Assembly: GCA_021399435.1 (NCBI GenBank) | Contig: JAJTUP010000012.1 | Span: 1,178,001-1,242,000 of the forward strand | Direction of reading: 5' to 3' | DNA length: 64,000 nt | Source: Diaporthe sp. PMI_573 | Taxonomy: Eukaryota; Ascomycota; Sordariomycetes; Diaporthales; Diaporthaceae | Part shown: positions 1 to 10,484 of the stretch, piece by piece | Layout of the letters: each line of letters starts with the position of its first letter | Numbering within the stretch: the first letter of the stretch is position 1 | Program-made: the position numbers and the translations under genes | The notes under the pieces: model-generated | The model's database searches: none | Told to the model about the DNA's origin: nothing | What the model saw: only the letters and a program-made list of their open reading frames with translations

Positions 1-202
1 TCTATGTCGTGCGCATGGCCTGAGAACGCGGCGACACAATGTCCAATGGCAAGGGACGAATAAGTTGAGCTTCTCCCAAGCTTCGGACGTACGTGTGTGC
101 GTTATGGCTGCGGTACGGTGTGCGGCACGCGACGTCGTAGGCGGGATGGAGGGGCAGTTCTGGATGTGGTGTTCTTTCCCCACTTGAAATTTCCACTGCA
201 CC

Positions 203-478
203 TTGATTTGTGGGGAAGGGGCGGCAACCCTGCTGCCCTGGAAGCTCCAGCTCCTTCTTAGCAATGACATTTCAGGTCCGGGGATCAGGGGGCCAGTCAG
301 ACCCATTGAGGCGTATAAATGGTTTGCTTGGATGAATGCTGTACTGCTTTGGTTACTCATTGCATTCTGTGTCTTGCATACATTCTTTGCCAGAATATTC
401 GGACGCAGTACCGGGCGTGACAATCCTCATCAGCAAGCTCAAATCATAGCGTTGGACGCTCGAGATGGTGACAATTAA
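203..478 (+). CDS. Possible C-terminal exon of a small membrane protein
   Basis: A short open frame with one clear hydrophobic helix (WMNAVLLWLLIAFCVLHTFF) followed by a basic, polar tail. A plausible 3' splice site (TGACATTTCAG, ending near 271) lies inside the frame, so the coding part may begin near 272 and be the last exon of a gene whose start is off the left edge or in the first 200 bases. The Trp-rich helix with flanking Arg looks protein-like, but no family is recognised. It could equally be a chance open frame. Confidence 0.25.
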   Translation: MICGEGAATLLPWKLQLLLSNDISGPGIRGPVRPIEAYKWFAWMNAVLLWLLIAFCVLHTFFARIFGRSTGRDNPHQQAQIIALDARDGDN

Positions 479-707
479 ATATTTTTACAGGCCGTAATCG
501 ATCACAGGATCGTGACACTCATATCACAATTCAGGTTCATTTTCTTTTCTCATTGCCTTGGACCATTTGCTCCCAGAGCGTCTGTTTACTGGCGACATGC
601 GATAGGCTTTAGACCGTCAACACCACTGACCATATGAATCAGACCCAGCTTTGACGTGAAATTAGTCCGTAGTATCTCTGGTTAGGTTCTCCACGTTCTT
701 CCGTCAT

Positions 708-1661
708 TCAATACCCGCTCGAAGTCGGCCCTCGCCTGAACAGCCCCAGGAACCTCCTCTCCTTGACTTGCGGTTGGTATGGTCGCACTGGGTACATGAC
801 AGGCGTGTTATATTCCAGGCTCCCTCCTGGACTCTCGTGTCGACGATGCCACTTCCTCTCTGGTATCTCCCCTAGCCTCGTGCTGTCTGAGGACATCGAG
901 ATGAGCGAGAACCGGTTCGCGAAACTAGGCCGTCGTCTCAGGGGGTTGCTGGCGCTGTGCTCGAGGCTGCGGTCCATCGAGTCCAGCAGCGGTGTCGCAA
1001 TGCTCATTTCCAGGCGCAGCGGTCTCTCGCTCAACCGCTCCGCGTCTTTTCTCCTCGACTCCTTATGATCGGCATGGTCGTGTTTCTTTGAAGCTTTTGA
1101 CTTCTTACGCCTCCCACTGTCGCTCGACTTAGAGACGGCGCTAGACTTGGACGAGCTAGTTGTCTTCGAGGCTTTGCTGCTGGAGGACTTTGATGTTCGC
1201 GATGATTTTGAGGATGTGGTCGAGGCAACCGAGCTCCGGGACGACTTGCTGTCAAGTCGGCGCGACAGCTGGTCAAAGGTCTTGATCGCCTGTGACCGAG
1301 ACGAGTTGGACAGCGACATTAGAGATTGATAATCTAGGCCTGCGCTATGGCCCCTGCTAGCCGTCCGTATCAAATTGGCGATGGCTGCATTTAGCTTCTG
1401 GATGACTCTGCCTAGGGATGAATGCGCCTTGCTGTCGCCTTTCTCGAAGCGGTCTCCAGACTCAGATACCCGAGAGGAAAAGGCCCGCTCGACTTTCTTG
1501 CGGTCTGTCTTCAATGAGCGCTTCAGCAACGCTTGCTGGTCGCTCGGCTTGGTGGCTTTGCGGCTGCCATCTTGCTTGTCCCGCCGTCTGAAAGCTTTCA
1601 GGAGCGATATGCAGTTATCATAGGTCTCGAGAAGAGAGGAGACGCTCGCGCCAAACCCCAT
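708..1661 (-). CDS. Ser/Lys-rich protein of unknown function
   Basis: The product has about 317 residues if translation starts at the ATG at 1661 (MGFGASVSSLLETYDNCISL). The frame is open for 11 codons upstream to 1694 but has no ATG there, so an upstream exon is possible. Residues 1-120 are predicted helical, with a Leu-rich start and a basic stretch. Residues about 140-200 form a low-complexity Ser/Lys/Thr linker followed by a basic cluster (RRKKSKASKK) that could be a nuclear signal. The C-terminal 110 residues are less biased (RRRPSFANRFSLISMSS, EYNTPVMYPVRPYQP), suggesting a conserved tail with phosphorylation-type motifs. No enzymatic domain is visible. I do not recognise the family; the architecture resembles many uncharacterised Pezizomycotina regulators. 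It is real by length and codon pattern, with unknown role. Confidence 0.7.
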   Translation of the reverse strand: MGFGASVSSLLETYDNCISLLKAFRRRDKQDGSRKATKPSDQQALLKRSLKTDRKKVERAFSSRVSESGDRFEKGDSKAHSSLGRVIQKLNAAIANLIRTASRGHSAGLDYQSLMSLSNSSRSQAIKTFDQLSRRLDSKSSRSSVASTTSSKSSRTSKSSSSKASKTTSSSKSSAVSKSSDSGRRKKSKASKKHDHADHKESRRKDAERLSERPLRLEMSIATPLLDSMDRSLEHSASNPLRRRPSFANRFSLISMSSDSTRLGEIPERKWHRRHESPGGSLEYNTPVMYPVRPYQPQVKERRFLGLFRRGPTSSGY

Positions 1662-3200
1662 TTTCCGATAGAGCTGGGAGGCAGCATTACTCACATGTCA
1701 TTTGAACAATGACATATGTAAGACAGGAGGATGACAGAACACGAGATGCCTCAATAACGCGATAGAAGTCAGGGCAAGATAGAAATCTGGCCATGCAGAT
1801 ATCCTCGACTCACAGAGCTCACCTTGACGCTGCGCGCGTGCGGGGCCATTGTTGCAGTCGGCGGCTAACGGCAATCAACTGATAGGTCCCCAAGCTCACA
1901 CGCTTGAAGCAATACCGTGCTATTTGCATGGCCACTCGACGCGCTGCAAATATATGTATCGGACATATGCCACCGTTGAAGCCTGTAATGGAACAAAGAC
2001 GGTCGAGAGTCGTGTTTCCTCTACAGAGATGACGGATATCTGACCTTGTTCTCAAAATATCACTGCCCAGACCGACCCGACCACCCTAGGACGCGGATTC
2101 CTGGCTCTGTCAGCAGGTCCGATATTAGTGCGCCGAGGCCAATTCAACGCCTAGCTTGCTCGTGGTTGTTAAGTAAGACGATGGAGGCTTTGTCCTCCGA
2201 CGCAGCGCCGACTATTAAACTTGCCCGCCGTTGACCAAAAATACTACCTCATTAGACTGTGTGGTTCCAAAGTGTGTTAGAAGTTCGAAGATGCCCGCGG
2301 GAGCAGTGGGGGTCCAGTCACCCGCAAGGGCTGGGCACGTTCCGGCTTGTCGGATTCTGGTTTGCGATCTGCGTAGCGGCGGGCTTCCCACATTCTCATC
2401 CCATGGGGTGGGTGGGTCGGGATTAGGTAACAGTCTCCGCCCCATCTGGGCAAAAATGGAGAAACATGCTCAATAGAACAATGTGAATGTCTGACTGTCT
2501 CTCAACTTGCAACACACCCACTCTGCCGCTCCGGCTATGCAGGCTGGAATATGCCATGATAGTGCAACATTTCCCGGTCGGAAGAGCCAAACCAGATCGA
2601 GGGTCCGAGGCCAGACTTGAACATCGGGCTGGCTTTGGCCTAGGCCTTAGATGATACCTGTCCGAGGGGTTATCAGAAGCAAAATCTTGCGGGATAAGCT
2701 TGCTTCGTGACAGGGGACACAGATACGGTGTGCGCCTCGACAGGCGAGGATGCGAGGTACCGTTATCTGACTCCTTGGATGAACATGCAGGCAGGCAGGT
2801 TGTCAAGGGTGTATTGTCATTTCCAGTCCACCTAGGCTCATGCTTCTGTTGTGCCATGGCCCTTGCTTGGCTGCTGAGAGGCTTCCGTTGATAACGCAAG
2901 TCAATCAAATGCGAGAATTGCTCGGCACCCTGCCCGAATGCTGCACAACGATCAGGCCCGAAACCCGACCACCAAGCAAGAAAGAGTCCCTGCCAAGACG
3001 GTGACGGGGGACAAAACCTGCACCGCGATGCAGCTCGCTTCTTCGATCCAGCAGACGTGGCCTTCATTCGGCTAAAAAGTGACTGTTAGCATGAGATATC
3101 ATTTTTTAAAGAGCAGTGACGCAGTAATGCTCGGCAGTACCGCCGTGGTCCTTCGGCTAAAATGCAGATTGGCTGCCTGTGTCGGTATCTTTGCAGCAGC

Positions 3201-3225
3201 GGGCTGGCGGGCTGGCGGGCTGGCG
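3201..3225. repeat. Short tandem repeat, GGGCTGGC x3
   Basis: Three consecutive copies of an 8-base unit in an otherwise non-repetitive intergenic stretch. Confidence 0.8.
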
Positions 3226-4998
3226 CAATTCTACCAAGGATGTCGTCGAGCTGAGGGCGTAACAAGCTCGACCGGCAAGAGACCCGGGCTGTGGACTCCT
3301 ATACCAACGTGTTGCGCCGACCATGGTACCCTGGCTCGAACGGGGAATTCATGAGCCCTCCCTGCCTCGACGGAGCAACCGCACCCCGTGGTTGGGGCAC
3401 AGGTGGACATGCCGCGATGCTGATGACCACTTGCACCACTTCACTTCACCCCCCGACAGGTCGGGTTCTGGTCTGCGATACTGGCCGGTGCAGCAGAGGC
3501 CTGCAAAGATGTGGCGAGGAGTAGTACGGCCGCCCGGTGCGTGGGTGATTGATTACACGCGAGGGACACAGGATGTGTAAGACAATGTAGGCTCCGTGGG
3601 GGTCAGCAGCAGCGGGATCAAAAGCAGATGGCCACAGCCAGTCCCCTGTGAGGTGGCTTGCAGGTCCCCAAGCAGTGCTCGGTGTTGCACAGGCGTTGGA
3701 AGCTAGACAATCCCTAATCTGATACACGTCGAGCGTGCTGACGGGCGCCTCGTCGGCATACGTTGCTGACGTTGCGATTGCAGTGGTGCGGTATCTGCAC
3801 GTCGTCCATGTCGATGGATGACCGTGGGACGACCGTGGGACGACCGAGGTGCAAAGGGTTTTGAGATGGCAGAGGCGAGCCTGCGCGGGTTTGGCTGCAG
3901 GGGCGTCCCGGGCTTGTGCAAATCGGATCATGCTGCAGGCCTATCCGCGCTCGTGAAGCGTACTTTGTATGCTGGCCGGCCGGCCGAGCTGTCTGACCTG
4001 TTGTCTGCGTTTTATTATCTCTGGCCCGCGCCGCCACGGGAGGACAGGGTGAAGCAAACAGGCCGGGGCTTGAGACCGCAGGGTGGGATTTGCGCACATC
4101 CAAGGGTCCTAGGTTGAGCTTCTTTTCTGTCCTTATCTTTCCCCCGCCGTCCAGTCACGCTGTGGCGTGCGCCTTGGAACCCGAAAACTGAGCCAGCGAA
4201 CTAAGCCCTGCGGAAGGCCGCGATGGTGCTGGCCGACCAGGAAAAGAAACGTCGACGATGTTCGGTGAGGGTGGTGGGATGATTTGGTTGGCCCGGTATT
4301 TGTTCTTAATCAGGGTGGGTGCATCCGCATGCCTGCGTGAAGAATGTTACCAAGCTCGAGGACCCGAGGACCCGAGGACCCCCTTTCGCCATGCCCGCCG
4401 AGCCCCAGCCGGGCTGCACGTCCACGACTTATCGCAGCAGTCGAGGTGGTACTGGATGGCACGCGGGCATGTCGAGCAAGGGGCGACCCCAACATTGGCA
4501 TTGGGCGTTTGTCAGTGACGAGATTTACCGCCCATCTTGCGACAGGCGGCTTGCGACAGGCGACAACGCAGGCTGTGTTATCAGACACCGCCCTCGGGAT
4601 GGGTGGTACATGGGGAACGTCACAGACGTCACAAGATAACAAAATGCAAAATGAAGCGCAGATCAGCCAAGCCGACGTGAACGAACGAGGAGACGGGAGG
4701 GAAGGATCTTGCCGTGTTGGTCTACCGGCTTCTGGTGAGCAGACGACGATCCAGGCACCAAAGGTATACTGTTCTGACTGTACAGACGTACAAAGCAGAT
4801 ACTGTGTGCTGTGTGCATCCCTGTGCAGGTGATAACATCTTTGCCCACTTGGGATTAGGTACAGATTACCCCCAAGGCACAGGGCGAGACTGCGAGATTG
4901 ACAAGGGTGAGCTCTCGAGGTCCAGCAAGTCTGGCCAGGGCCAGAGGTCCCCCAAGACCCAACAATGATGGGCAGGTGGGGCCCCCAATGTGATAGTG

Positions 4999-5030
4999 TA
5001 GGTACCCAGGTACCCAGGTACTCAGGTACC
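4999..5030. repeat. AGGTACC/AGGTACT short repeat cluster
   Basis: Four closely spaced copies of AGGTAC(C/T). The same core recurs as inverted repeats near 25,470, 45,563 and 55,919. Confidence 0.75.
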
Positions 5031-6376
5031 AGAGAATGGCCAGACCACTGTTGGCATGGAAGCTGTGGTATGATACGGTGTTGTGCCATTTCTCTTTTGA
5101 CTTTCTGTCCCCCGTCGGTCGGCTTGCAGCAGATCCCGCCATCTTCCTTATCAGCGCCCACCGACCAGTCGCTTCGCAGCCAGCGGAACGCGACATCTCC
5201 AGGATTAATGGGTTGCTTGAAGGGTGGGATGGATCGGCCAGGTCCATATGGCTGTGTATGCACTCATTCTGTTTGACCTGACTGATCATCGCCGCTCGAC
5301 TCCTGACTTGTTTGCTCCCACCACTCCACACTCGTCCCCCCTCCACCCATCCAGCCCATCCAGCCCATCCCAACCCACGGGTCTTGGGTCTTGGGTCCTC
5401 TCAAGTCCTCGCCCCCTTTGCAGCCGTATTCATTCTCAACCTCACTTCCTCAGGTCGCCCATCACAGAGCTGTTCGAGAACTGAGGGGGCTCACATGAGA
5501 CCTGTCTCTCCCTGTGCCTTATCGCGGTGGTTCCTCGGCACTATCTCGTCACATCTCTGCGTGTCTTGGACGCCTTCAACGGCCTCAGCTGCCAGCCGCC
5601 CGTGTGCGCCCATCTGCACGTATCCTCATGCGCAGACCCCCCAATCGAGCCCATCGGAATCTAGCATTCACCGCGCATAGATATCGTGCTGTTATCAAGA
5701 TAGCATTGCACCATCTCTCCCCACAGCCGGCCCTTGCTCTGTCTTTCTGTCGGCAATCGCTTCACACTGGGCTCCACCTCCGCCTCTTGTCCATCGGCTC
5801 CTCTTCCCCGGCTTCCCAGCTCCACCGCTCCAGACCGCGGTTTTGCACAACTACTCGTGCGTCCGCATGTTCTTGTCAGGTCGCGGCTCAGACCGCGCTC
5901 TCACCTCGAGTCTCGAGAAACCCCTGCCGCCTGCGGGGTGGCGAGGGCTCCATCCACATGCCGTTCGTTCTGCACTGACAGCTCGACAGCCTCAGACCCC
6001 CTGCTCGCTTGCAAGTGTGACGGCCCGCTCTTTGCTGCGTCTTATAAGAGAAACCCATCGCCCTCGACACCTGCCCACACTACTTGTACCGTTCTTGCCA
6101 GGTACGGAGCCGCATGACCAACTAGTATCGCCAACATAGCCATCCACTCTTCACCACCCAACACCGGCCAATGCCCGCCTTCTCCTCTTGCCTCGTTATG
6201 GTAGAGAGTGCCGTGAACCACGAGTGATAAGACCCATACCCTTCGACTCTTCATAGGCTGTCCGTCAGAGAAGCTGAGTCCTTGCTGGCGATACAAGGGC
6301 TATCTGCAACGGGGCCTTGCTCTGCCTCGGTACTGGGTATTAGCTCTGTGACTGTGGCGTTGCCAACACCCCGAAC

Positions 6377-7804
6377 ATGTCTGCTCTATCGTCGCCATCA
6401 CCCTTACTGGGTCCAACGACCGAGGTCGGTGAGACCAAGTTGCCCCAAGGCAACTGTCGTTACATCATGATGAACCCTGAAGTCAAAGGCAGCCGCTGCG
6501 CTTGTGTCAACTTCACACTGAACAAGGCATTGCCCGGCGCCTCTTGCGAATGTGGGCACCTCGCTTGCTTCCACCACAGGACGGCCGAGCCCCCGGCGGA
6601 CAGGCGGGAATTAGAACTTCTCCGGCAGAGGGTTCAGCAGCTTGAGGGGCTATTGGCAGACGGCAACAGCAGGAGCAACGAGATGGTCCAGAGAGTGAGC
6701 GAGCTTGAGGGAATTGTCGACTCCAGGACGGAAGAGATGGGCCAGGAAATCAAAAAGACGTATGGAAACCTGAACCGAGCCTGGCATTCCATCGGAGAGC
6801 TCGAGAGACGGGGCGGGGACGTCGACAATCGGTTCCAAGCCATGGGCGTGCACCTCAAGAACGTTGACGGTGAGCTGCAAAGACTGCATCAGGGACAATG
6901 CGAGCTCAATGATGCCGACCTCAGTCTGGAAGAGCAGCTCCTAGAGGTGGTGGAGAGCATTGAAGGGGCTCCCGAGGTGCCGCCGCATAGGGGGAGGCAA
7001 AGACACAAGACGACATCGGATTCTGCGCCAGCGCCAACGTTGAACAGCTCCCCGAAAACGACACTGGTGCCCCCTAGGTCAAGAGGCGCGCCTACCAGGG
7101 GCCCTGAGTCGGCCGTCTCAAACTTGTGGACGGTCCACGTCTCTCTGCTTCCGAGCAGCTCCCTACCTTTCCCTTTCGAACGGGATACCAACGCTTATAA
7201 GCGATGTCTCTCAAGGGGGCTGCACCAGATGGTTGCCGTGAATGGCACGTCGGCTGAAGCTTTTGTGTCTGCTGTGACACGAGCATTCAAGGGGGTCTTG
7301 AAGGACAGGCCTTGGGTACCCCTTCAGGCAAAATTGTGTGACGCGGATACCCTCCAAGGTTTACCAATGCTGCGCCCCTTGGACTCGTTACTTGCAAACT
7401 CCAAGTTCGACGTCGACTTCCTCCGCGCCCATTGTGCCGTGCTCGACAACCACGGGAACATGGACTCCTTGTACATTGCCATGCGCCACTCATCCCTCTC
7501 TTGGCATGCACTGAGGCACTCGCCTGTGTTCCTGCAGGGTCTGGAGGCAAGCTGGGAATACGATCCCATTCTAGACTCGGGTGATCCCTTTGACAACGAT
7601 GAGAGCGTTGACGAGAATGAACGACCATCGGCGGGGGACTTGGTCGGGGGCCTCCCAAACTTCAAAAGGGCGGCCTCGGAGATGTCGAGGTCGTCCACCA
7701 CGACAACGGTAGTGGATGCGGCTGAGGGACGGCCCCCAAAAAAAGTTGCGCGAACGACCTGTCCGCCTCCCTTAGTTAGGAGGCAGAGGGTCGAGACCGC
7801 TTAG
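6377..7804 (+). CDS. Protein with N-terminal Cys/His motif and coiled coil, unknown function
   Basis: A single-exon frame of 475 residues. The N-terminus carries a compact Cys/His group: C41-x-C43, C57-x-C59-G-H61, C64 and H66-H67, in a context (RCACVNFTLN, SCECGHLACFHH) that I know from many uncharacterised filamentous-fungal proteins and that could bind zinc. Residues about 75-195 have strong heptad character (ELELLRQRVQQLEGLLADG and following), so a long coiled coil is likely. Residues about 240-410 look globular, with aromatic and aliphatic patches. The C-terminus ends in a basic stretch (PPKKVARTTCPPPLVRRQR) that resembles a nuclear localisation signal. A second in-frame start lies at the Met-Met pair at codons 31-32. 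Inference: a nuclear, probably oligomeric protein, possibly regulatory. No catalytic motif is visible. Confidence 0.8.
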   Translation: MSALSSPSPLLGPTTEVGETKLPQGNCRYIMMNPEVKGSRCACVNFTLNKALPGASCECGHLACFHHRTAEPPADRRELELLRQRVQQLEGLLADGNSRSNEMVQRVSELEGIVDSRTEEMGQEIKKTYGNLNRAWHSIGELERRGGDVDNRFQAMGVHLKNVDGELQRLHQGQCELNDADLSLEEQLLEVVESIEGAPEVPPHRGRQRHKTTSDSAPAPTLNSSPKTTLVPPRSRGAPTRGPESAVSNLWTVHVSLLPSSSLPFPFERDTNAYKRCLSRGLHQMVAVNGTSAEAFVSAVTRAFKGVLKDRPWVPLQAKLCDADTLQGLPMLRPLDSLLANSKFDVDFLRAHCAVLDNHGNMDSLYIAMRHSSLSWHALRHSPVFLQGLEASWEYDPILDSGDPFDNDESVDENERPSAGDLVGGLPNFKRAASEMSRSSTTTTVVDAAEGRPPKKVARTTCPPPLVRRQRVETA

Positions 7805-9057
7805 TGCATTTGTATGTGTTTCCTGGGAGGCGCTTGCAAGGTGTTCAATGTCGGGAGATTAGCTTGGGTGATGCGATGATACCAACTTTGACTTATATGG
7901 GAATGATTCTCAGCCGAAGAGTCGAAGTGACAGAATAGAAATGTTTGTTCAGAGATCCAGCAACAGGATCCTGAGAAGCAAGACGTGAGGATAGATTGTA
8001 CAGAAATCCAAGACAGGTGTTTTCGACTTTATATCGAGGTTCCCCGCCGTATGATGAGTTCAGGGAAGAGTCGATGGTTGTTCGGGCCGAGGGTTTCTCT
8101 CGCTAGGGGCCTTTGTGGACTTCTGTACCACAACTAGCCAAAGCGTAGACGCTACATCCTTCCTCGTAGGCAACGGGAAGGCTCCCCGTGTGGTTGAGAA
8201 GAACAAATGCTTTCATACCATGCTGTCCAGCGCAACTTGAGCCTTCTCGGACGCCTCAAGCGTTCTGTGACGTTATGTCCACTTTAATTTTAGTAATAAA
8301 TTGTTGGGGGCGCATGTATCATAGTCTGACTCGAAGAAATCCCTATGGACCGGGCCAAAGGCGGTCGGTTGCTGACAAGACTGGAATAGGCGGGAGAGGC
8401 GGCGAGGCCAGTGATTATTGCATAGCTGATGTCATCCTGTCGCTCTGTTTGGCGTCACTCTGGGAATGGAGCACTTGAGGCATGCCAATCGGGCGGTCTT
8501 TCTGGTTGTTCTTTCTATCCGAACAACGAGAGGACTGGATCATGGAGGGGAACAACAGTCGGCAGGACGGGGCCCGAAAAGGAGGCTTCATCAACCTTGT
8601 TTGCTGAGGGCCGAGACACCGAGTGCACTTCGGCCACCGCTTGCTTAAAGCATGTCTGGAAAGTTGGGGCAATCTCTGAGACATTGTGTGTAACCACGTC
8701 TTCTCATTCGCAGCTGACGCTTTCCCGTTTTCTACCGTGCAGTAAATGGACACGCTGACAAGGAAAGGCATTGTGAGCCAATACCGGAACCTGAACTTCT
8801 CAGGTTGCCGTATCCCTGCGGCCCATCAGCTGGCTTATCGATAAGCCAGTTACCGTTCCTACAACCTTAATTCGACCAGCTTCCCTGAATCACCAGCAGC
8901 CGCCACCAAACACCGAATTCTTCAGAACATACAACCGCCGCTTTGTCCAGTCAGACGACGGTTTCCTTCGCGAGACGACTTCGCTTCTTCTTTCCTCGCC
9001 CGAATACTCCTCAGATCGTATCCAGAACCAGTCGCCTGCAAGGCTCCCGTTGCAAAC
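7805..9057. other. Intergenic between two plus-strand genes
   Basis: This holds the 3' end of the upstream gene and the promoter of the NCBP3-like gene. No open frame with protein-like composition was found. Confidence 0.6.
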
Positions 9058-10484
9058 ATGGACGACTTTGACATCGAGATGGGCGACGCAGTCGACGTGC
9101 CAATGGAGGAGCACGAGGTTGCGGACATAATAGTCGGCGACGATCAACAGGTTCGTCAGACGCGAGAGGAAACCGGGGTAAGCTGGCCGAAGACTCATCA
9201 CATATATTCCAGGAGGATGGCGAGGTCGAGGAGCCCGTCAACAACGAGCCAACGGGCGACGATTCGCCAACCGTCCAACCAAACAAAGTTCATATTCGGG
9301 GTCTCGAAGCGCTAGACGAAAACCAACTCAAGCAGTACGTCTCTGCAAACGTTGGAGGCAAGGGCGCCGACCGCATCGAGTGGGTGGACGACTCGTCTGC
9401 CAACCTTGTCTTCAACTCCGAATCCGCCGCCCAGGACGCCCTCAAACTCCTCGCGGCCGTTGAGATCTTGGATGTGACTCAACTCCCGCCCTCCGAGGTT
9501 CTGCCCGCCAAGCCAATTCCCGAGAAGCCAGAGGTCGCGCTGCAGGTGCGATTCGCCCTGGAATCCGACAGGAAAGCCAAGGGCGCGGCACAAAGGAGCA
9601 GGTTCTACCTCTTCCACCCAGAATGGGACCCGGAGACCGAGGAAGGCAAGCGCCGGCGCGAGGGCCGAGACAGGGGATACCGTGACCGGGAGGATAGGGG
9701 AGGATACCGACGAAGTGGGAGAGGCAGGTACGACGACCGCAACGAGGACGAGCCCGAGCCGTTCGATGTCAACCTCTACGATGACGATACGGGGGCGCTT
9801 GCTCGACGTGTAACACCGAGGGGACGCCGACACCGTGATTCACGATCACCATCAGACCCAGCAAACTCGGACCGGCAAAGACCTCTCAACGCCGGCAGAG
9901 AGCTCTTTCCCAACAAGAAGCCTCGGGATGCGCTTCGTTCAGAGCGGGGAGCATCCTCTCGGGATCGGTCTCGGTCTCCAGCGCGTGACGAGCGGGACGC
10001 GATGATGGACGATCTTGCAAAGGACAGGGAGGTACAGCGCAATCGCGACACGGCGCGGTCGCTCAAGGAGCGCATCTCCAGGCCCAGCAAAAGCACCAGA
10101 GAACTATTCCCCAACAAGGTATCAAATGGGAGCAAGGCACAGATGGACCAAGTACCCGCGGATGTGCTAGCCGGTATGCTACGCCTTTCCTACGACGGCA
10201 GTGCCGAGTTTCCCTGTTCTTTCTCCGCTTTTCGTTCTCGGCAGACACCAAGCCAAAGAAACAAGATGGTAACCTTCAAATTTGCAGATCGCGTAACGGA
10301 CCCCAGCAACGGCATCTCAATCAAGGGTCTGGCCGGACAGCAGGGAATGTCGATCAAGGGCAGCGCGAACAAGAAGGAACTGTTCCCGGAAAAGCTTGGC
10401 GGCAACGCTGGCAAGGAGTTGTTTGCTGGCAAGCTCGAGGGCCGGGGACGCAGGCGGCAGAAGGCCGAAGACCTATTCTTCTGA
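9058..10484 (+). CDS. NCBP3-like nuclear cap-binding protein (DUF2414 family)
   Basis: Exon 1 is 9058-9150 (31 codons, acidic). Intron 1 is 9151-9212 (donor GTTCGT, acceptor TTCCAG), and coding continues from 9213. An alternative donor GTAAGC at 9178 keeps the frame but would give a 35-base intron. The segment HIRGLEALDENQLKQYV...IEWVDDSSANLVF matches the RRM-like NCBP3 domain with its Trp-Asp-Asp signature; in animals NCBP3 binds capped mRNA together with NCBP1 and acts in nuclear mRNA export. The rest is Arg/Asp/Ser-rich (RS/RD-like). The C-terminal half holds four copies of an ELFP(N/E)K-type motif. A second intron, 10174-10287 (donor GTATGC, acceptor TTTGCAG), is likely; its 114 bases are a multiple of three, so the frame stays open if it is retained (454 or 416 residues). 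Splicing there would join ..DVLA to DRVTDPSNGI.., which reads more naturally. Family assignment is firm; exact role in fungi is inferred. Confidence 0.88.

Larger units (their letters stand above)
1695..6376. other. Intergenic, no convincing gene
   Basis: Several open frames of 60-317 codons occur on both strands, but they overlap one another, are rich in Pro/Ser/Arg/His and show no domain. Minor repeats are a triple GGGCTGGC at 3201-3225 and a run of AGGTACC-type motifs at 4999-5030. The stretch 5300-6376 is C/T-rich, as expected for the promoter and leader of the gene starting at 6377. Confidence 0.6.

Noticed and set aside
2423..3067. 214-codon minus-strand frame with scattered Cys
   Set aside because: Composition is Ser/Pro/Arg/Leu-rich without motif; no splice context or homology recognised.
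4310..5263. 317-codon open frame on the minus strand
   Set aside because: It overlaps several equally long frames on the other strand, is low in charged structure, has no domain, and crosses the AGGTACC repeat cluster.
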